Positions 1 to 10,711 of a stretch of 64,000 bases of DNA are shown here, one piece after another. Location: NCBI GenBank assembly GCA_966430775.1, contig CBJMMB010000001.1, positions 1 to 64,000 on the forward strand. Reading direction: 5' to 3'. How positions within the stretch are numbered: the stretch's first letter is position 1; every line of letters starts with the position of its first letter. Both the position numbers and the translations under genes were made by a program. Source of the stretch: Dyella_B sp966430775 (GTDB lineage Bacteria; Pseudomonadota; Gammaproteobacteria; Xanthomonadales; Rhodanobacteraceae). The notes below the pieces were generated by a model, which was given only the letters and a program-made list of their open reading frames with translations, was not told the origin of the DNA and searched no databases.

Positions 1-304
1 CGTCGCGAAAGTTGAACACGTAGTTCCACTCGCGCACGCCCCACACGCCTTCCTCGAAGTGCGGCCAACCGATCAGCTGCGAGATCTGCTGCTTGTTCAA
101 GCCGGCGTGCAGCTCGCGCAAGTGCTCCAGTTCGGGGAACGTACCGCCGCGGTGCATCGGGGTGACCTCGTCCGTTTTCGGCCACACCAGTTCCTGCGCG
201 TTGGAACCATCCTTGGCCACGTTGCGGCTGACGTTGCCGCAGGCGCTCAAGCCCATCGCCAGCAGCGCGAGGAAGACGGCCTTGCTTGTCGAAGAAAATG
301 TCAT
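1..304 (-). CDS. TpgA-like BamE/SmpA-domain lipoprotein (3' part beyond window)
   Basis: The visible 101 residues start with a lipoprotein signal whose lipobox-like end is LSAC, then a stretch typical of SmpA/OmlA (BamE-like) domains: HLRELHAGLNKQQISQLIGW followed by an aromatic-rich strand ending at the window edge. The gene begins 16 bp after the stop of the giant trimeric autotransporter, so the two are almost certainly co-transcribed. In Acinetobacter, TpgA is a BamE-like plus OmpA-like lipoprotein encoded next to the trimeric autotransporter AtaA and needed to anchor it to peptidoglycan. The same arrangement is inferred here. The OmpA-like C-terminal half would lie outside the window, so it cannot be confirmed. 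A stand-alone BamE is the alternative, but its position behind an adhesin argues against it. Confidence 0.75.
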   Translation of the reverse strand, partial: MTFSSTSKAVFLALLAMGLSACGNVSRNVAKDGSNAQELVWPKTDEVTPMHRGGTFPELEHLRELHAGLNKQQISQLIGWPHFEEGVWGVREWNYVFNFRD

Positions 305-320
305 GTTCGTCTCCCTGTCC

Positions 321-3300
321 TTACCAGACCACGTTGACGCTGCCGCCAACGCCCACGTCGCCACGCGAGTCGGAGGAAGCGGCCAGCTTGAAGATGTAGC
401 GTCCGCTTTCGGTGATGGTGGACAAGCCCACCGCCACACCGGCTTCGCCATGGAAGGTGCCGAAGCCCACACCGAAACTGCTCAGGTTCGGCTGATACGC
501 CTGGCCCAGGCTGGACATGGCAATCCCTGCCGCCACACCGGCATTGGCGCGGTTGGAGATCGCGTTGATGTCGTGGTTGATCCCCGCAAGCTTCTGGTCG
601 GTGTAGTTCTGCGCCCAATTTTCTGCCGTCTTCACGCCCTCGTTGACCTGCCCCACGTTCGCCGCATCGGTGGTCGCCGTACCCGCCGCCACGTTGTGGA
701 CAGTTGCCGGCGTGCCGGCCTGACCCACGGTGACGCTGGTGTAATTCACCGTACCGTCGGCGTTCTTGTCGTACTGCACGGAGCCGGCCTGCGCTGCCTG
801 CAATTGCGACACGTTCACCGCATCCGTGGATGCCGTACCCGCGGCGACGTTGGTGATCTGCCGTTGATCCGTGGACGAACCTACCGACACCACGTTCGAG
901 CGGCCACCATCGGTAGAGCCCGCACCCAACGCCACCGAATTGTTGCCACTCGAAGAGGCGCCATCGCCAATCGCCGTGCTGTCCGTACCCGACGCGGTCG
1001 CCGAGGGGCCTTCCGCCACGGAATTGCTTCCGGTGGCCGAAGCAGCGGTTCCGCTGGAATTCGCCGAGAAATACTTGCTGCCACCATTGTTGATGTTGCT
1101 GACGGTGGTGTTGAGGTTGGCGATGGCGGAGGTGTTGGCATTCACCTGCTGATTCGTCGCATACAGCTCCGAACCGTTGATCGCATCCGTGCTCGTGGCG
1201 CTGACCTGACCTGCCGCCACGTTGGTCACGGTGCGTTCGTTACCTGCACTGCCCACGCTCACCGTGCTGGTGGGATTCGTGCCTGCCACCGCATACGTAT
1301 TGCCGCCCACCGTCACGCTGCTGGTGCCTTGCACCGTCGACGTGGTGGAACCCGAACCCAACGCCACATCGCCCGCATTCGCACTCGCTGTTGCGCCATT
1401 GCCGATCGACACCGCATTCGTTGCACCAGCGGTGGACACCGGCCCGATCGCTACGCTGTTAGTACCGATGGGTTGTGAATCGGCCAAACTGGAGTTGGCG
1501 TGGAAGTACTTGATGCCCGCACCATCCACCGCGCCGCCGATCTGGTTCAGCACGCTTTGCACGGAGTTATAGGTGTTGCCGCCGTAACTCAGGTTGGTGG
1601 TGACTGCACCGGTGGTCGGGTCGTAGGTGGTGTTGCCACCTAGCGACGAAGCCACCGTGTTGCCGAGGTTGGTGACGGTGTTGCCTAGCGTGGTGGTGGC
1701 CGTGCTGAGCGAGGAAACCGCCTGGTTGGTGGCATTCAACTGCGAACCGTTGACGGCATCGGTGCTGCTGCCGTTGATCTGGCCTGCCGCCACGTTGGTG
1801 ATGGTGCGTACCGTGGGCGTGCCGTTCACAACGCCGCCCACGCTTACGGTGCTGGTCGCATTGGTGCCGGCAAATGTGTAGGTAGTGCCAGCAATCGTCG
1901 CGCTCGGCGTGTTCACCACGGTTGAGGTGACCGAGTTCGCGCCGAGTGCTACATCGCCGGCTTGCGCAGAGGCATTCGATCCCGAACCCAACGCCACGTT
2001 GGTCGGATTGGCGGTCACGCTGCCTGCGCCGATCGAAATCGACTGGATGCCGCTTGCGGTGGAGTTGGTGCCCAGCGCAATGGAATCCTGCAGGTTGGTA
2101 GTCGCGTTCTGGCCGATCGCCACACCGCCCGGTGCGTTCTGCTGCACCAGTGCACCATTGCCCATCGCCACGCCGTTATTGCCGTTGTCCACGGTGTTCG
2201 GGCCAACCGCAATCGAATCGGTACCCACCGCTAACGAATCGGGCGCGGTGGAATTGGCGTGGAAGTACTTGGTGGTGGTGGTGGCAAACGATGTCAGCGC
2301 GCCGGTCAACTGGCGCACCGTCACCGCATCGTTCGATTGCGTGCCGTCCGCCACATTGGTGATCTGGCGATACGTGGTGGCACTGCCCACCGAGACGGCA
2401 CCGAGCAACGTGCGATCCACGTTGTTGTACGGAATGATGGTGCCGCCGATGGTGCCGCTGGCAGGCGCCAACGCGCGATTGGATACCGAACCCGAACCCA
2501 GCGCCACGCTATCGGTGATCATCGCCTGTGTGTTGTAGCCCAGCGCGCTGGCGTTGGCCGCGGTCGCGGACGCCGCCATGCCGGCTGCCAGCGAGTTCGC
2601 CGCCGTCGCACCATTGTTGTTGTAGTTCGCCTGCTGCGTCCCACCATCGTTGGCGCTGTAGTAATGCGTCAGTCCGTTGTTCACCGTGGTGTTGAGCGCG
2701 TCGACCGCCTGGTTCGTCGCATACAACTGCGAACCATTGATCGCATCCGTGCTGCCGCCGTTGATCTGCCCCGCTGCTACATTGGTCAGCGTACGTGGCG
2801 ACGTGCTGCTGCCGATGCTCACCGTGCTGGTCGCATTGGTGCCGGCGAAGGCGTAGGTCGTGCCGACAATCGTGGCACTCGGCGTATTCACCACCGTCGA
2901 CGTAACGGAACCCGCACCCAACGCCACGTCACCCGCTTGCGTACCGGCGGTAGCGCCGGCACCCAGTGCGATCGCTTGGGACTTGTTGGCCGTTGCCGTA
3001 TCGCCAAAGGCAAGCGCGCTTGCCGCGGTGGCAGAAGAAGCGTTGCCCAGCGCAACCGCACCCTGTCCCGTGACGTTGTTGCCATCGCCGATGGCCACGG
3101 CGCCACTGCCGCTCGCCACGTTGTTGGAACCCACCGTCACTGCACCCGTGCCGGATGCACTGTTCGGATCGCCGATCGCCACCGCGCCATTGCCGTTCAC
3201 GGTCTGCTGATTGCCCAGCGCCACCGCGCCGGTGCCGCCAAGCACCTGCGATTGATAACCACCGGCGATGGAGCCGGTGCCCGATGCCGCCGCCACCGTG

Positions 3301-6300
3301 TTGCTGTCGCCGATCGCCACGGTGGAAGCCGCCAGCGCCTGCGAGTTGTAACCGATCGCCGTGGCATTGGTGGCCGTCGCCGAAGCTTTCACACCGGCAG
3401 CGAGCGAATCCGTGCCGGTAGCACCGTTGTTGGTGTAGTTGGTCTGCTGCGTACCGCCGTCGTTGACGCTGTAGTAGTGCGTCAATTGATTCGTCAACGT
3501 GGTGTCGAGGTTATTCAACGACGTGTTGAGCGTGTCCACCGCCTGATTGGTGGCATACAGCTGCGAGCCGTTGATCGCATCCGTGCTGCCGCCACTGATC
3601 TGGCCCGCCGCCACGTTGGTCAGCGTGCGTGGCGACGTACTGCTGCCGATGCTCACCGTGCTGGTCGCATTGGTGCCGGCAAAGGTGTAGGTCGCACCGG
3701 CAATCGTAGTGTTCGGCGTATTCACTACCGTCGACGTGACGGAACCCGCACCCAGCGCAACATCGCCCGCATTCGTACCGGCCGTGGCACCGTTGCCGAT
3801 CGACACTGCATTGGTGGTGGTCGCATTGGACACTGGCCCGATCGCCACGCTGTCGGTGCCGGTGGCCTGCGAATCGGCCAGGGTGGAATTGGCGTGGAAG
3901 TACTTGATGCCGCCGCCGTCCACTGCACCGCCGATCTGGTTCAACACGTTCTGCACGGAGTTGTACGTGTTGCCGCCGTAGCTCAGGCTGGTGGTGACGG
4001 CACCGGTCGTGCTGTTGTACGTACTGCCGCCACCGAGCGACGAGGCCACGGTGTTGCCCAAGTTCGTCACCGTGCCGCCCAGCGTGGTGACTGCGCTGTT
4101 AGTGGCAAACAATTGCGAGCCGTTGATGGCATCCGTGCTGTTGCCGTTGATCTGCCCCGCCGCCACATTGGTCACCGTGCGCGGAGTACCCGAGGCACCC
4201 ACGCTCACCGTGCTGGTCGCATTGGTCCCGGCAAAGTTGTACGTGTTGTTGTTGATGGTGGTGCTGGGCGTGTTCACCACGGCGGTGGTGGCGGAGCCGG
4301 CGCCAAGCGCCACGTCGCCGATATTCGAGGCCGCGGTCGCGCCGCTGCCGATCGCCACGGCCGTATTGATGCTGGCCTTGCTGCCGTTGCCAAGCGCCAC
4401 GCTGTTCGCACTGCTGGCGTTGGCGTTGTTGCCGACCGCCGTGGCACTGGCGCCGGCGGCCGAAGCGCTTACGCCTGCGGCCAATGCATTCGAACCTGTG
4501 ACACCTGCATTGTTGTAGTTGGTATCCGTACCCGAGGAGGTGCTATTGACGCTGTAGTCGTGCGTCTGTGCCGCCGTGATCTGCGAAGACAGCGTATTGG
4601 CCACGCTGTACAACTCCGAGCCGTTGATGGCATCCGTACTGCCGGAATTGATCTGGCCCGCCGCCACGTTGGTGACGGTGCGCGGTGCGCCGCTGGCGCC
4701 CACGCTCACGGTGCTGGTTGCATTGGTGCCGGCAAAGCCACCGTACGTCACGTTATTCACCGTGGCGCTGGTGGTATTGACTACCGTCGACGTGGTGGAA
4801 CCCGAACCCAGCGCTACATCGCCGGCTTGTGTACCCGCCGTCGCGCCTGCACCCAGCGCAATCGCATTAGTCTGGCTTGCCGTAGCCGTGTCGCCGAAAG
4901 CCAGCGCGCTCGCAGCCGTTGCACTGGAAGCATTGCCCAGCGCAACCGCTCCCTGCCCCGTGGCGTTGTTGCTGTTGCCAAGCGCAACGGCACCTTGTCC
5001 ATTCGCCGTGTTATTCGCACCCACCGTCACCGCGCCGTTGCCGGTGGCACTGTTCGGATCACCGATCGCCACTGCACCGTTGCCGTTTGCCGTCTGGCTT
5101 TCACCGATCGCTACGGCGCCGGTGCCACCGAGCACTTGCGAGTTATGGCCGCCGGCGAAGGAACCGGTGCCGGCGGCAGCGGCCACCGTATTGGTATCGC
5201 CGATCGCCACGGTCGAGGCCGCAAGCGCCTGGGAGAAACTGCCGACCGCCGTCGCCTGCGCCGCCAGGGCGTTTGCATGATTGCCCAACGCCACGCTGGA
5301 GCCGCCCGTGGCCTGCGCTACCCAGCCATTCGCCAAGCTCGCGTTTCCACTCGCTACCGAGACATAACCCACCGCGGTGCTGGAAGTTCCGGACGCGTTT
5401 GCGCCAGCGCCTAATGCGGTGGCCCTGCCGGCGCCCGACGCTATCGCGGCAGCACCCACGGCGGTACTGGAAGCAGACGATGCGTTCGCCGCGTTGCCGA
5501 GCGCTACCGAGGCGTTACCTCGCGCAATCGCCACCGCGCCGACTGCAACAGCGGACGTGGCTGATGCATTGGCGCTGGTGCCCACGGCCACCGTCGTTGC
5601 TGCCGATGCCGCTGCTGATACACCGGCAGCCAGCGAATTGACCCCGGTGGCGCCGGCGTTGTTGTAATTGCTGTCCGTGGATGGAGAGCTGTTGCTGACG
5701 CTGTAATCGTGCACCTGGTCGGCCAATGCCACCGCGTACAGCTGCGAACCGTTGATCGCATCAGTGCTGCTGGCACTGACTCGGCCCGCCGCCACATTGG
5801 TGATGGTGCGCGGCGCGCCGCCGGCGCCGACGCTTACCGTGCTGGTCGCATTGGTGCCAGTGAAGCCCGAATAGGTCACGCCGTTAATGGTCGCGCTGGT
5901 GGTGTTGACCACGGTCGACGTGGCCGAACCCGAACCCAGCGCGACGTCGCCTGCTTGCGCACTTGCCGTGGCGCCCGCACCCAAAGCAATCGCATTGGCC
6001 TGACTTGCTGTGGCCGTATCGCCGAACGCCAACGCACTCGCTGCCGTTGCGTTGGACGCATTGCCCAACGCCACGGCGCCTTGCCCGGTGGCGTTGTTGG
6101 TGTTGCCGATGGCGACTGCGCCGTTGCCATTGGCCGTGTCATTCGAACCTTCTGCGACAGCGCCATTGCCGGTGGCGCTATTGGGGTCACCGATTGCTAC
6201 GGCACCGTTGCCGTTGACGGTCTGACCTTCGCCGATGGCGACGGCACCGGTACCTCCAAGCACCTTTGAATTGTGGCCGCCCGCAAACGAACCGGTGCCT

Positions 6301-9300
6301 GCTGCAGCGGCGACACTGGTGGTATCGCCGATGGCAACGGTCGAGGCCGCGAGCGCATTCGCATTGTTGCCGACAGCCACGGCATTGTTACCCGTTGCCA
6401 AGGATTGCGTGCCGAACGCGATGGCATTCGTAGCAGTCGCGTTTGCGTTTAAACCAAACGCTGTCGAACTAGTGCCGGAGGCCAATGCATTGCGACCGGC
6501 CGCGAACGCAAACGTGTTGGCCGCATTGGCATTCACGCCAATTGCAGTGGATGAGCCGGCGCCCAGCACCGCCTGGCTGCCTGCGCCGATGGCGATGCCG
6601 TAATACGCACCGGCATTGGCGCCATTGCCAACCGCCACCGATTGGAAGTTCGCCGCACTGGCGGACCGTCCCACTGCCACCGCACCCGATCCGTTCGCCA
6701 GCGAGCTGCCACCGATCGCGACATCGCTGCCGCCGTTACCGGTGGCTGCGTTGGCGCCTAAAGCAACAGAAACAGTGCCATAGGCATTGGCATTGGTGCC
6801 TATCGCGACAGCGCCCTGCCCAGTACTGGTGGTTGCAATGACACCACCTGCGGCAGAACCATCGCCAATCGCGATCGTATGAGTGTCTGCGGCATTGCTG
6901 TTGGCGCCCATCGCGACAGCGTCCAGCGCCCTTGCGCTGGCGGCATTGCCGATCGCCACCGTTGAAACCGCTGCCGCATTCGCGAGTACACCCACTGCAG
7001 TGGACTGTGCACCCGTTGCACTGGTCGACAAACCCAATGCGGTGGACCACGTCGCGTTTGCCGTGGCATTGGTACCTACCGCCGTACCACCGGCACCGGT
7101 AGCTACCGAGGAATTACCGATTGCGACCGCCTCGAATGACGTGAATCCCCCCGGAAGCGTCGTGCCGGATGTTCCGCTGGCATTGGCATTCGAGCCGATA
7201 GCGATCGGTGAGCCACTGGCGACAGCCCCGTTGCCGCTTGCAATAGCCTTGGCGCCATAACCCAAAGCCATTCCGGAGCCGCCTACTGCGTTTGCGTTGG
7301 CACCGAATGCAAGCGTCCCGTTGCCAGCCGAATTGGCCTGTGTACCTATGGCAAGGTCATAACTATTGGTTGCCGAAGCGCTTACACCTATCGCAATGGC
7401 ATTGACAGCAGTGGCCCCGTTATTGCTGTAGTTGTTCTGCTGCGTACCGCCATCGTTGACGCTGAAGTAATGCAGCGTCGATCCAGTGATCATCGACTGC
7501 AACGCCTGGTTCGTCGCATACAGTTCCGAACCGTTGATCGCATCCGTGCTGCCGGAGCTGATGCGTCCCGCCGCAACATTGGTAATCGTGCGCTGCGCCG
7601 TGCCCGAACCCACACTCACCGTGCTGGTCGCATTGGTGCCGGCGAAGGTGTACGTCGTTCCGCCAAGTGTGATGTTTGGCGTATTTACCACTGTCGACGT
7701 GGCGGAGCCCGAGCCCAGCGCCACATCGCCCGCCTGCGTCGCCGCGCTGCTGGACGCACCAATCGCTATCGCGCCCGACAGCGTGGCCGACGACGCACCG
7801 CCTAGCGCGATCGCATCCGCCGCCGTCGCCTTGGAGGCAGCCGTAGCATTGCCACCGATCGCGATAGAACCCGCACCGGTCGACTGCACCGTATCGCCGA
7901 TGGCGATGGAGCGTATGTTCGACGCGTTGGCAGTAGATCCGATCGCCACCGCCGAGTGATCACCGGTGCGCGCGCCTGTACCCAACGCCACCGAATATTC
8001 GCCCGCCGCATTGGCATTGAAGCCGACCGCCGTCGCGCCGCCGTTGAGGCCCGTGGCGATCGAGCCTTCGCCGATCGCCGTATCGCCATTCACGGTCGCC
8101 GATGCAGAGCCGCCCACCGCCGTGGTGTTGGTGGCGGTAGCGTTCGATAGCGAGCCGAGCGCGACAGCGTTCGCTTGCGATGCGGTGGCGGTATCACCGA
8201 GTGCCAATGCGCCCGCCGCCGTGGCATTGGACGAGTTGCCCAGCGCCACCGAACCTTGCCCGTTGGCATTGTTGTTGTTGCCGATGGCGACAGCGCCGTT
8301 GCCGTTGGCCGTATCGTTTGCACCCGTCGCAACAGCACCATTGCCGGTGGCGCTGTTGGGATCACCAATCGCCACCGCGCCGTTGCCGTTCGCGGTCTGC
8401 TGTTGGCCGATTGCCACTGCGCCGGTGCCGCCAAGCACTTTGGATTGATAGCCGCCTGCAAACGAACCGGTGCCAGCGCCGCTCGCTACCGAGCTGCTGT
8501 CGCCGATGACAACGGTCGATGCCGCTTGCGCGCTGGCGTTGGGGCCGATGGCGATGGCTTGGGCACCGTTGGCGGTAGCAAGCACGCCGAGCGCAACCGC
8601 ATTCGCTTGAGGAGCGTTGGCCTGGTTGCCTACCGCCACCGCATTGGTGCCAGCACTGGCGGAGCCTGTGCCGACGGCAACCGAGGAGACACCGCTCGCC
8701 GTGACCTGATTGCCAAGAGCAAGGGAAAAATTGCCGATCGCGTTGGCATATGGACCCATGGCTACCGCGTTTTGCGCGGATGCATTGCTGTTTGAGCCCA
8801 CGGCAACGGCGTTGCCACTGAACGCCTTGGCGAGCACACCTACAGCGACAGCATTGATCTGGGTAGCGTTGGCCTGGTTGCCAACAGCAATGGCGTTGGC
8901 GCCCGCTGCATTGGAGCTATTGCCCACCGCCGTGGCTGATGCGCCAGCACTGAGGGCGCCGGAACCGGCCGCGATTGATCCGGTACCGCCCGCGGTGGTC
9001 TGGTTACCGAGCGCGAGCGAATACGTGCCGGTGGCATTGGCGAGCACACCCATTGCGGTTGCATTGGCGACGTTAGCCGTGGCGCCGAGGCCTACGGCTA
9101 CCGTGTTGTTCGCAGAAGCCGTGGCGTTATTGCCTACCGCTACAGCGGAGACGCCCAAACTGTTGGCGCCGGAGCCTGCCGCGACCGAGCCCACACCGCC
9201 CGCCGCGGCCTGATTACCAAGAGCAAGCGCGTAATTGCCTGTTGCATTGGACGTGGGCCCAACCGCGACTGCATTGGTAGCCGAGGCCTTGCTGCTTGCA

Positions 9301-9941
9301 CCAATGGCGACGGAATAATTGGCACTAGCAACGGATCCCCAGCCTCCTGCGAACGCATAAGCGGCGTTGGAAAGGGAACTAACGCCCACTGCAGTTGAGT
9401 TACCTCCTGACGCAACGGAGAAAGTGCCCAAGGCACTATCACCAGCTCCGGTAGCCTTGGCGCTAACGCCAATCGCGACCGTATTGATGTTGCTTGAGAC
9501 TGTGCCCTGGCCCAACGCTATTGCGCCGCCTTGGGTACCCGAAGCAACCGCTTGATAGCCGATGGCGATCGCGTAATTTGCTGACGCGGTGGATTGGTAA
9601 CCGACCGCCACGGATTGCACTGCCGATGCATTCGCACTCGCGCCCAGCGCCGTGGCTTGATCAACCGCCTGCGCCAGATAGCCCATGCATGACGACGTAT
9701 TGTAGTAAGCGTTATAAGGTGCAGCCGAACAATTCGCCTGCGCTTCCACTCGCCCGCCCCATGTACCCAAGCCTATAAGCAGCATCACACTTAGCATTCG
9801 CGGAGCAAGCGCCTGCAGGGACGAAGTACCACTCCCACTGCGCTGATCGACAACGGTGCCGTGGCGACACGTCGCGAACTCCGATGCCACCACAAGCTGC
9901 TTCAACGAAGCATTCCAGACCTTGCTATAGATCCTGTTCAT
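321..9941 (-). CDS. Giant trimeric autotransporter adhesin (YadA/Hia family)
   Basis: A 3,206-residue protein. The N terminus (MNRIYSKVWNASLKQLVVAS) is an extended signal peptide region (ESPR), with a hydrophobic core near residues 50-68. Most of the protein is head repeats of the YadA type, with AVAIG, AVALG or similar every 14-16 residues. About eleven neck-like modules (TNVAAG...DAINGSQLYA and variants) alternate with head blocks. A segment containing SVNDGGTQQ or KYFHANS recurs before several heads. The last 80 or so residues are a YadA anchor ending in the aromatic residue of NVVW. Three chains would form one outer-membrane barrel and a fibre for binding surfaces, hosts or other cells. 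The start is supported by GGAGAC eight bases upstream. The frame is intact throughout despite the repeats. The ligand cannot be predicted. Confidence 0.95.
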   Translation of the reverse strand: MNRIYSKVWNASLKQLVVASEFATCRHGTVVDQRSGSGTSSLQALAPRMLSVMLLIGLGTWGGRVEAQANCSAAPYNAYYNTSSCMGYLAQAVDQATALGASANASAVQSVAVGYQSTASANYAIAIGYQAVASGTQGGAIALGQGTVSSNINTVAIGVSAKATGAGDSALGTFSVASGGNSTAVGVSSLSNAAYAFAGGWGSVASANYSVAIGASSKASATNAVAVGPTSNATGNYALALGNQAAAGGVGSVAAGSGANSLGVSAVAVGNNATASANNTVAVGLGATANVANATAMGVLANATGTYSLALGNQTTAGGTGSIAAGSGALSAGASATAVGNSSNAAGANAIAVGNQANATQINAVAVGVLAKAFSGNAVAVGSNSNASAQNAVAMGPYANAIGNFSLALGNQVTASGVSSVAVGTGSASAGTNAVAVGNQANAPQANAVALGVLATANGAQAIAIGPNASAQAASTVVIGDSSSVASGAGTGSFAGGYQSKVLGGTGAVAIGQQQTANGNGAVAIGDPNSATGNGAVATGANDTANGNGAVAIGNNNNANGQGSVALGNSSNATAAGALALGDTATASQANAVALGSLSNATATNTTAVGGSASATVNGDTAIGEGSIATGLNGGATAVGFNANAAGEYSVALGTGARTGDHSAVAIGSTANASNIRSIAIGDTVQSTGAGSIAIGGNATAASKATAADAIALGGASSATLSGAIAIGASSSAATQAGDVALGSGSATSTVVNTPNITLGGTTYTFAGTNATSTVSVGSGTAQRTITNVAAGRISSGSTDAINGSELYATNQALQSMITGSTLHYFSVNDGGTQQNNYSNNGATAVNAIAIGVSASATNSYDLAIGTQANSAGNGTLAFGANANAVGGSGMALGYGAKAIASGNGAVASGSPIAIGSNANASGTSGTTLPGGFTSFEAVAIGNSSVATGAGGTAVGTNATANATWSTALGLSTSATGAQSTAVGVLANAAAVSTVAIGNAASARALDAVAMGANSNAADTHTIAIGDGSAAGGVIATTSTGQGAVAIGTNANAYGTVSVALGANAATGNGGSDVAIGGSSLANGSGAVAVGRSASAANFQSVAVGNGANAGAYYGIAIGAGSQAVLGAGSSTAIGVNANAANTFAFAAGRNALASGTSSTAFGLNANATATNAIAFGTQSLATGNNAVAVGNNANALAASTVAIGDTTSVAAAAGTGSFAGGHNSKVLGGTGAVAIGEGQTVNGNGAVAIGDPNSATGNGAVAEGSNDTANGNGAVAIGNTNNATGQGAVALGNASNATAASALAFGDTATASQANAIALGAGATASAQAGDVALGSGSATSTVVNTTSATINGVTYSGFTGTNATSTVSVGAGGAPRTITNVAAGRVSASSTDAINGSQLYAVALADQVHDYSVSNSSPSTDSNYNNAGATGVNSLAAGVSAAASAATTVAVGTSANASATSAVAVGAVAIARGNASVALGNAANASSASSTAVGAAAIASGAGRATALGAGANASGTSSTAVGYVSVASGNASLANGWVAQATGGSSVALGNHANALAAQATAVGSFSQALAASTVAIGDTNTVAAAAGTGSFAGGHNSQVLGGTGAVAIGESQTANGNGAVAIGDPNSATGNGAVTVGANNTANGQGAVALGNSNNATGQGAVALGNASSATAASALAFGDTATASQTNAIALGAGATAGTQAGDVALGSGSTTSTVVNTTSATVNNVTYGGFAGTNATSTVSVGASGAPRTVTNVAAGQINSGSTDAINGSELYSVANTLSSQITAAQTHDYSVNSTSSGTDTNYNNAGVTGSNALAAGVSASAAGASATAVGNNANASSANSVALGNGSKASINTAVAIGSGATAASNIGDVALGAGSATTAVVNTPSTTINNNTYNFAGTNATSTVSVGASGTPRTVTNVAAGQINGNSTDAINGSQLFATNSAVTTLGGTVTNLGNTVASSLGGGSTYNSTTGAVTTSLSYGGNTYNSVQNVLNQIGGAVDGGGIKYFHANSTLADSQATGTDSVAIGPVSNATTTNAVSIGNGATAGTNAGDVALGAGSVTSTVVNTPNTTIAGATYTFAGTNATSTVSIGSSTSPRTLTNVAAGQISGGSTDAINGSQLYATNQAVDTLNTSLNNLDTTLTNQLTHYYSVNDGGTQQTNYTNNGATGTDSLAAGVKASATATNATAIGYNSQALAASTVAIGDSNTVAAASGTGSIAGGYQSQVLGGTGAVALGNQQTVNGNGAVAIGDPNSASGTGAVTVGSNNVASGSGAVAIGDGNNVTGQGAVALGNASSATAASALAFGDTATANKSQAIALGAGATAGTQAGDVALGAGSVTSTVVNTPSATIVGTTYAFAGTNATSTVSIGSSTSPRTLTNVAAGQINGGSTDAINGSQLYATNQAVDALNTTVNNGLTHYYSANDGGTQQANYNNNGATAANSLAAGMAASATAANASALGYNTQAMITDSVALGSGSVSNRALAPASGTIGGTIIPYNNVDRTLLGAVSVGSATTYRQITNVADGTQSNDAVTVRQLTGALTSFATTTTKYFHANSTAPDSLAVGTDSIAVGPNTVDNGNNGVAMGNGALVQQNAPGGVAIGQNATTNLQDSIALGTNSTASGIQSISIGAGSVTANPTNVALGSGSNASAQAGDVALGANSVTSTVVNTPSATIAGTTYTFAGTNATSTVSVGGVVNGTPTVRTITNVAAGQINGSSTDAVNGSQLNATNQAVSSLSTATTTLGNTVTNLGNTVASSLGGNTTYDPTTGAVTTNLSYGGNTYNSVQSVLNQIGGAVDGAGIKYFHANSSLADSQPIGTNSVAIGPVSTAGATNAVSIGNGATASANAGDVALGSGSTTSTVQGTSSVTVGGNTYAVAGTNPTSTVSVGSAGNERTVTNVAAGQVSATSTDAINGSELYATNQQVNANTSAIANLNTTVSNINNGGSKYFSANSSGTAASATGSNSVAEGPSATASGTDSTAIGDGASSSGNNSVALGAGSTDGGRSNVVSVGSSTDQRQITNVAAGTASTDAVNVSQLQAAQAGSVQYDKNADGTVNYTSVTVGQAGTPATVHNVAAGTATTDAANVGQVNEGVKTAENWAQNYTDQKLAGINHDINAISNRANAGVAAGIAMSSLGQAYQPNLSSFGVGFGTFHGEAGVAVGLSTITESGRYIFKLAASSDSRGDVGVGGSVNVVW

Positions 9942-9971
9942 AGCTGTCTCCGAAATCCGTTTTCAACGGAC

Positions 9972-10146
9972 ACTGGAAAAAATTCAAAACCATCGCTGCG
10001 GCAATCGCGCCGCGCGTCGAAAAGGGATCCCCGGCAGGCAAAGGATCCTGAGGCGTCATCTCGGGGGGTGGAGTCGATCGTCTGCCGCCCGCGTCAATTC
10101 GCGGACACATGCCTTCCTGGCACGCGGGAAAACTGGAAAAAGTTCA
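9972..10146. repeat. Two copies of a 15-base direct repeat upstream of the adhesin gene
   Basis: ACTGGAAAAAATTCA at 9972-9986 and ACTGGAAAAAGTTCA at 10132-10146 differ by one base and lie 30-205 bp upstream of the adhesin start, 160 bp apart. They could be regulator sites or residues of a small duplication. No known regulator is recognised. Confidence 0.4.
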
Positions 10147-10524
10147 GTAACGGAGGAAGCCGAACGCGCCAGGGCGGTTGGGCGGAGCGCCTGGCAAGGC
10201 GTTCTTCAAAGCGCGGAACGGGCCGCTGACGCTATGACCGTTCCGGTACGCCGCGCCTGTCGGAAGCACGCGTGTGGAGTGAAAACCATAACTACTTGCG
10301 AAGCTATGACCGTAATGCATGACCGCCCCCGAGATTGCGCATGCATGGCCACACCCTGCGGCCATGCCGAAACCTGCGCACTCATTGAAGCGGATGGGAA
10401 CGGCATTCGATGCACAAATTCGGCAAGACCCATACCCGTTTTCGGCAATTATCGTACTTATTTGGCAATTGACCGCCCGCTTGTACGTTTCTGGGGCAAA
10501 GCCAAACTATTTCGAGATACCCAT

Positions 10525-10680
10525 GTAGGTTGGGGTGACAACCCCAACATTGCCATGCGTGCTGGGTGGCGGGTGTTGGGGTTTGCACCCCAACCTACGC
10601 GTAGCCGAACCCCAACAAGGGATGCACATGGCACGTTGGGGTTCGCCCCGGATCAAGTCCGGGGCTCTGCCCAACCTACG
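10525..10680. repeat. Cluster of three GTTGGGG-family REP palindromes
   Basis: Three imperfect inverted repeats follow one another: GTAGGTTGGGGTGACAACCC at the start (about 10525-10549), GTTGGGGTTTGCACCCCAAC (about 10575-10594, continuing into CTACG), and a longer one with arms GTTGGG and CCCAAC around an inner CCCCGGATC/GTCCGGGG hairpin (10635-10680). A near-identical unit lies at 53911-53935, so this is a dispersed family. Lying just beyond the stop of the 364-residue gene, they may also protect or terminate that transcript. Confidence 0.75.
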
Positions 10681-10711
10681 GGGTCACTGCGGTGCACGCA
10701 TGCATCGGGAT

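Larger units (their letters stand above)
9942..10711. other. Intergenic region between the TPS operon and the adhesin, with palindromic repeats
   Basis: This 770-bp gap holds no convincing gene. It should contain the promoter of the adhesin (transcribed leftwards) and the end of the TPS operon. Three REP-like palindromes of the GTTGGGG/CCCCAAC family sit next to the TPS end. A 15-base direct repeat, ACTGGAAAAARTTCA, occurs at 9972-9986 and 10132-10146, both upstream of the adhesin. No clear sigma-70 or sigma-54 boxes stand out. Confidence 0.6.

Noticed and set aside
93..9213. Long open frames on the plus strand opposite the trimeric adhesin, up to about 1,050 codons
   Set aside because: They mirror the repetitive GC-rich codons of the adhesin, are Arg/His/Ala-rich or Pro/Val-rich low-complexity, and have no ribosome-binding sites or recognisable domains.
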